A stretch of DNA of 64,000 nt from assembly GCA_000499405.2 (NCBI GenBank), contig HG738137.1, positions 3,410,001 to 3,474,000 of the forward strand, given 5' to 3'. The translations under genes were made by a program, and so were the position numbers. This DNA is from Onchocerca volvulus (lineage: Eukaryota; Nematoda; Chromadorea; Rhabditida; Onchocercidae). The notes below the pieces were generated by a model that saw only the letters and a list, made by a program, of their open reading frames with translations, searched no databases and had not been told where the DNA came from. Positions 61,665 to 64,000 of this stretch are shown piece by piece (the first letter of the stretch is position 1; the number at the start of each line of letters is the position of its first letter).

Positions 61665-63520
61665 TAAAGGTAGTATGTACCTGTGCACAATATACCTCAA
61701 GTTTTACTTCAATTGACAGCAACAGCAGCAACAGCAGCACATCTCGACATGTTGAAATGTACCAGCAAGTGTTCTCATTCTTCAGCTGTCACCAGTTGTG
61801 TCTTCTTGTGTCTCGAATGATTATTTTTAGATAATATTTGTAGAATAGTTGATTCTTAGATGGTGGAGGAATTGGTTGGCTATGATTGTGGTACTATTAC
61901 TCCCTTTAACAAATAACTTAGAGCAATCCTGGATGCTTCTATCACTTTTATTTCCAAATTCGGTGGATTTTTGGATTTTACGACATTTGAATAATGCAAA
62001 AGATAGCTGCAACTATTCCGGCAGCAAAGTTCGATCTGGATATTTACCTCATTCATTCTCATGCAATAAAAACCTTTGGCTTGTTTGTTTAAATTTCTTT
62101 TTTTTAAAAACGATCATTAGATTTTCTTGATAATTATTAAAATTTGAGTAGTTTATTAAGATCATAATGTCCTTGAAAGTTTTGCACCCTTTTGACATCC
62201 TTGCAGCAAACAATGTCATTTCTTTCGATGGTGGTGGTATTTTCTCGAGGTAAGATGATAGCGGCAATATCCATTGACTGTTTCCATTGATATTCGAACA
62301 TGGATACTATGAGAAGAATTTAAATTCCCATAAGCGAAATAATTGTGTATTTTTTATAATTCTTTCCTTAAGAATTCCTTGAGAAGAAAGAAAATTTTTT
62401 GAAATCTTATCTTAAAATTTTCCTTTTTTTTTTTCTTGAAGTAATAATTGGGAATAATTATTAGTTTTTTATGAGCATCTATTGCAAAACCCAACTTGGT
62501 GAAATCCATTATAATTTCAAGTATTTTTCTGGAACACCCCGAAAAGTTAAGATTTTATCACATACATTCACTGTATCTTCATCAAATTTGATGTTTTAGG
62601 TGTGAATCCGAATCTGCCAAACTTTTTATCTTATCTTCAGATAGAATACTCATTATCTTCTTTTCTAAATATCACCTCATGCTTGACATAAGCTGTAATA
62701 TTTTTGCTTAGTTATTTTTTTCTGTTCCCAGACTATTGAGAAATAAAAATTTCTATTTATTTGTTCAGTTAATTTAAAATTTTAATTCCTAATTCTTTAA
62801 GATGACTATTTTATGAAAATTGAAAGTTCAAGATAATATCTGATCATTCTTTTGAATATGAAGAACTTGTACTATATTGGCCAAAAATATTTGTGTAATA
62901 TCATGCATTCAATAAGTTTAGGATTAAGCAATCGTAAACATTAAATTGGTCTAAAAATTTAATAATATTTCCAAATATAGAATTTCAAAATGCTGAGGGA
63001 AAGATATTTTTAATAGATAATTTTAGAAAAATTTTGAATTAGCTTAGAATAATGTTGTATTTTGAAGTGATTTTTAAACTTTTTTTCACAAAATCTAAAA
63101 AAAAACTTTTTTTTTTTGATAAAAAACAAAATTTATCGTATGTTTTTTTTTCGAGTGAATAGGAAAATGTCCAAATATTTTATATATTCTGAAACTTTTC
63201 ACACTCTGAAATAATCTTCCAGATATTATACTTTTAATTCATATTCATATTTGCAAAAGAAGTGAACTAACTTTTTTTAAGAATATGAAAATTATTTTCT
63301 TGAATCCTTTGGATAAGAAGAAAAAACGTGTCTAGAATTAATCTATTGGTTAATTAACTGAGGATTGTACAATTTATACAGTATCTACTATTATAGCACT
63401 CAATTTTTTATCTATTGGAGTTGTTCGATGTGTTTAAGTATTTTCTTTATCACTGCTTAATCTTCAGATACTTCCAAACCATATGTTATAAAGATTTATA
63501 TAATATCTTGAAGTCTTAAG

Positions 63521-63564
63521 AAAAAAGCACATATGTTTTCAAGCGTAAACATATGTGCTTTTTT
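63521..63564. repeat. Perfect 18-bp stem, 8-base loop hairpin
   Basis: AAAAAAGCACATATGTTT (63521-63538) pairs exactly with AAACATATGTGCTTTTTT (63547-63564) around TCAAGCGT. Transcribed on the plus strand it ends in a T run. It could be a small structured RNA, a Pol III-type end or a miniature insertion; no evidence favours one. Confidence 0.7.
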
Positions 63565-64000
63565 TTCATATCGATTATATTAAAATCAAATATTAAATGC
63601 AGGTGTTTGACTTCTGAATCCTGTTTCAGTGTGATTATAGAATTTGAAAAAAATTTACAAAGAAAAAAGTTGGATAAAAACTAAATTTTGCCCAAATTGG
63701 AACTGTAAGAATTTCTTTGCAATTGATTCTGTCTTCAGCTTTCGAATCATCACAGATCTGAAATCCAAGCTCCGTCATCAGAAGATCGAAGGCTCATAAT
63801 GCCAATTTCCCCACAGACTTTTTTATGCCTGTCAAATTAAAATTGGTTGCAATTGCAATAGAAGCAGCAAATGAATGACCTCGATAGGTTGCGTTCCTAT
63901 AATTATGCCCGCATTGTGTTTGGGAATCATTTTCCCATCATTCCGTATCTCCCCAATTGTTACGCATTATCCGACCCTCTTTCCTCCTCCTACTCCTTCC

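Larger units (their letters stand above)
58994..64000 (+). other. Start of a >5-kb intron of the zfh-2-like gene, to window end
   Basis: After the donor ATG/GTAAGT at 58994 no further diagnostic finger exon is visible. Contents: TGATGG repeat (about 60575-60600), (GA)20 at 61623-61662, a hairpin at 63521-63564 and AT-rich sequence. A short interval at 62207-62251 has a TTGCAG acceptor and a GAG/GTAAGA donor and could be a small exon, but its peptide is not diagnostic. Confidence 0.5.

Noticed and set aside
61334..61834. 166-residue frame with an Arg-Glu run
   Set aside because: It crosses the (GA)20 repeat, has no homology, and lies inside an intron.

Overview
The window looks like nuclear DNA of a nematode, probably a clade III or filarial-type worm. 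It is very AT-rich, its genes are cut into short exons by many introns with the nematode acceptor (T-rich tract followed by TTTCAG or TTTTAG), and acceptors sit just in front of start codons, as expected for spliced-leader trans-splicing. The recognisable proteins are most like nematode and animal families. The species assignment is an inference.

Layout from left to right. (1) 160-2423, plus strand: the 3' part of a SIN3 co-repressor gene (six exons). (2) 4377-5918, minus strand, tail-to-tail with SIN3: a three-exon gene for a 182-residue protein whose C-terminal block resembles OSER1, the oxidative-stress-responsive, FOXO-controlled family. (3) 5919-10149: an intergenic region shared by the divergent OSER1-like and ceramide kinase genes. 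It carries a GTAAACA site, a CRE/E-box element and a dense cluster of forkhead (FOXO/DAF-16 type) sites at 7332-7504. (4) 10164-15093: a complete 11-exon ceramide kinase gene (550 aa), followed by a long hairpin. (5) 17319-21625: a complete 10-exon dihydroorotate dehydrogenase gene (391 aa). Its FMN-binding parts are intact, but its substrate-binding and catalytic loops are badly degraded. (6) 21626-52403: about 31 kb with no convincing protein gene. It holds a tRNA-Ala(AGC), microsatellites, an apparent 155-bp MITE, dispersed repeats and higher-GC blocks with homeodomain and POU-type motifs. (7) 52414 to beyond the right edge: the 5' part of a ZFHX3/ZFHX4 (zfh-2) type zinc-finger homeobox gene (seven exons seen, 360 codons so far), with large introns.

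SIN3 and ZFH-2 are nuclear regulators, ceramide kinase is a lipid-signalling enzyme, and DHODH is normally the mitochondrial step of pyrimidine synthesis. They are not an operon: spacing is kilobases and each gene has its own poly(A) or leader-splice signals. The most interesting points are the apparently substrate-blind DHODH, the forkhead-site cluster beside a FOXO-linked stress gene, and the large, possibly regulatory, desert in front of zfh-2. I saw no CRISPR array, bacterial operon, phage or viral gene.
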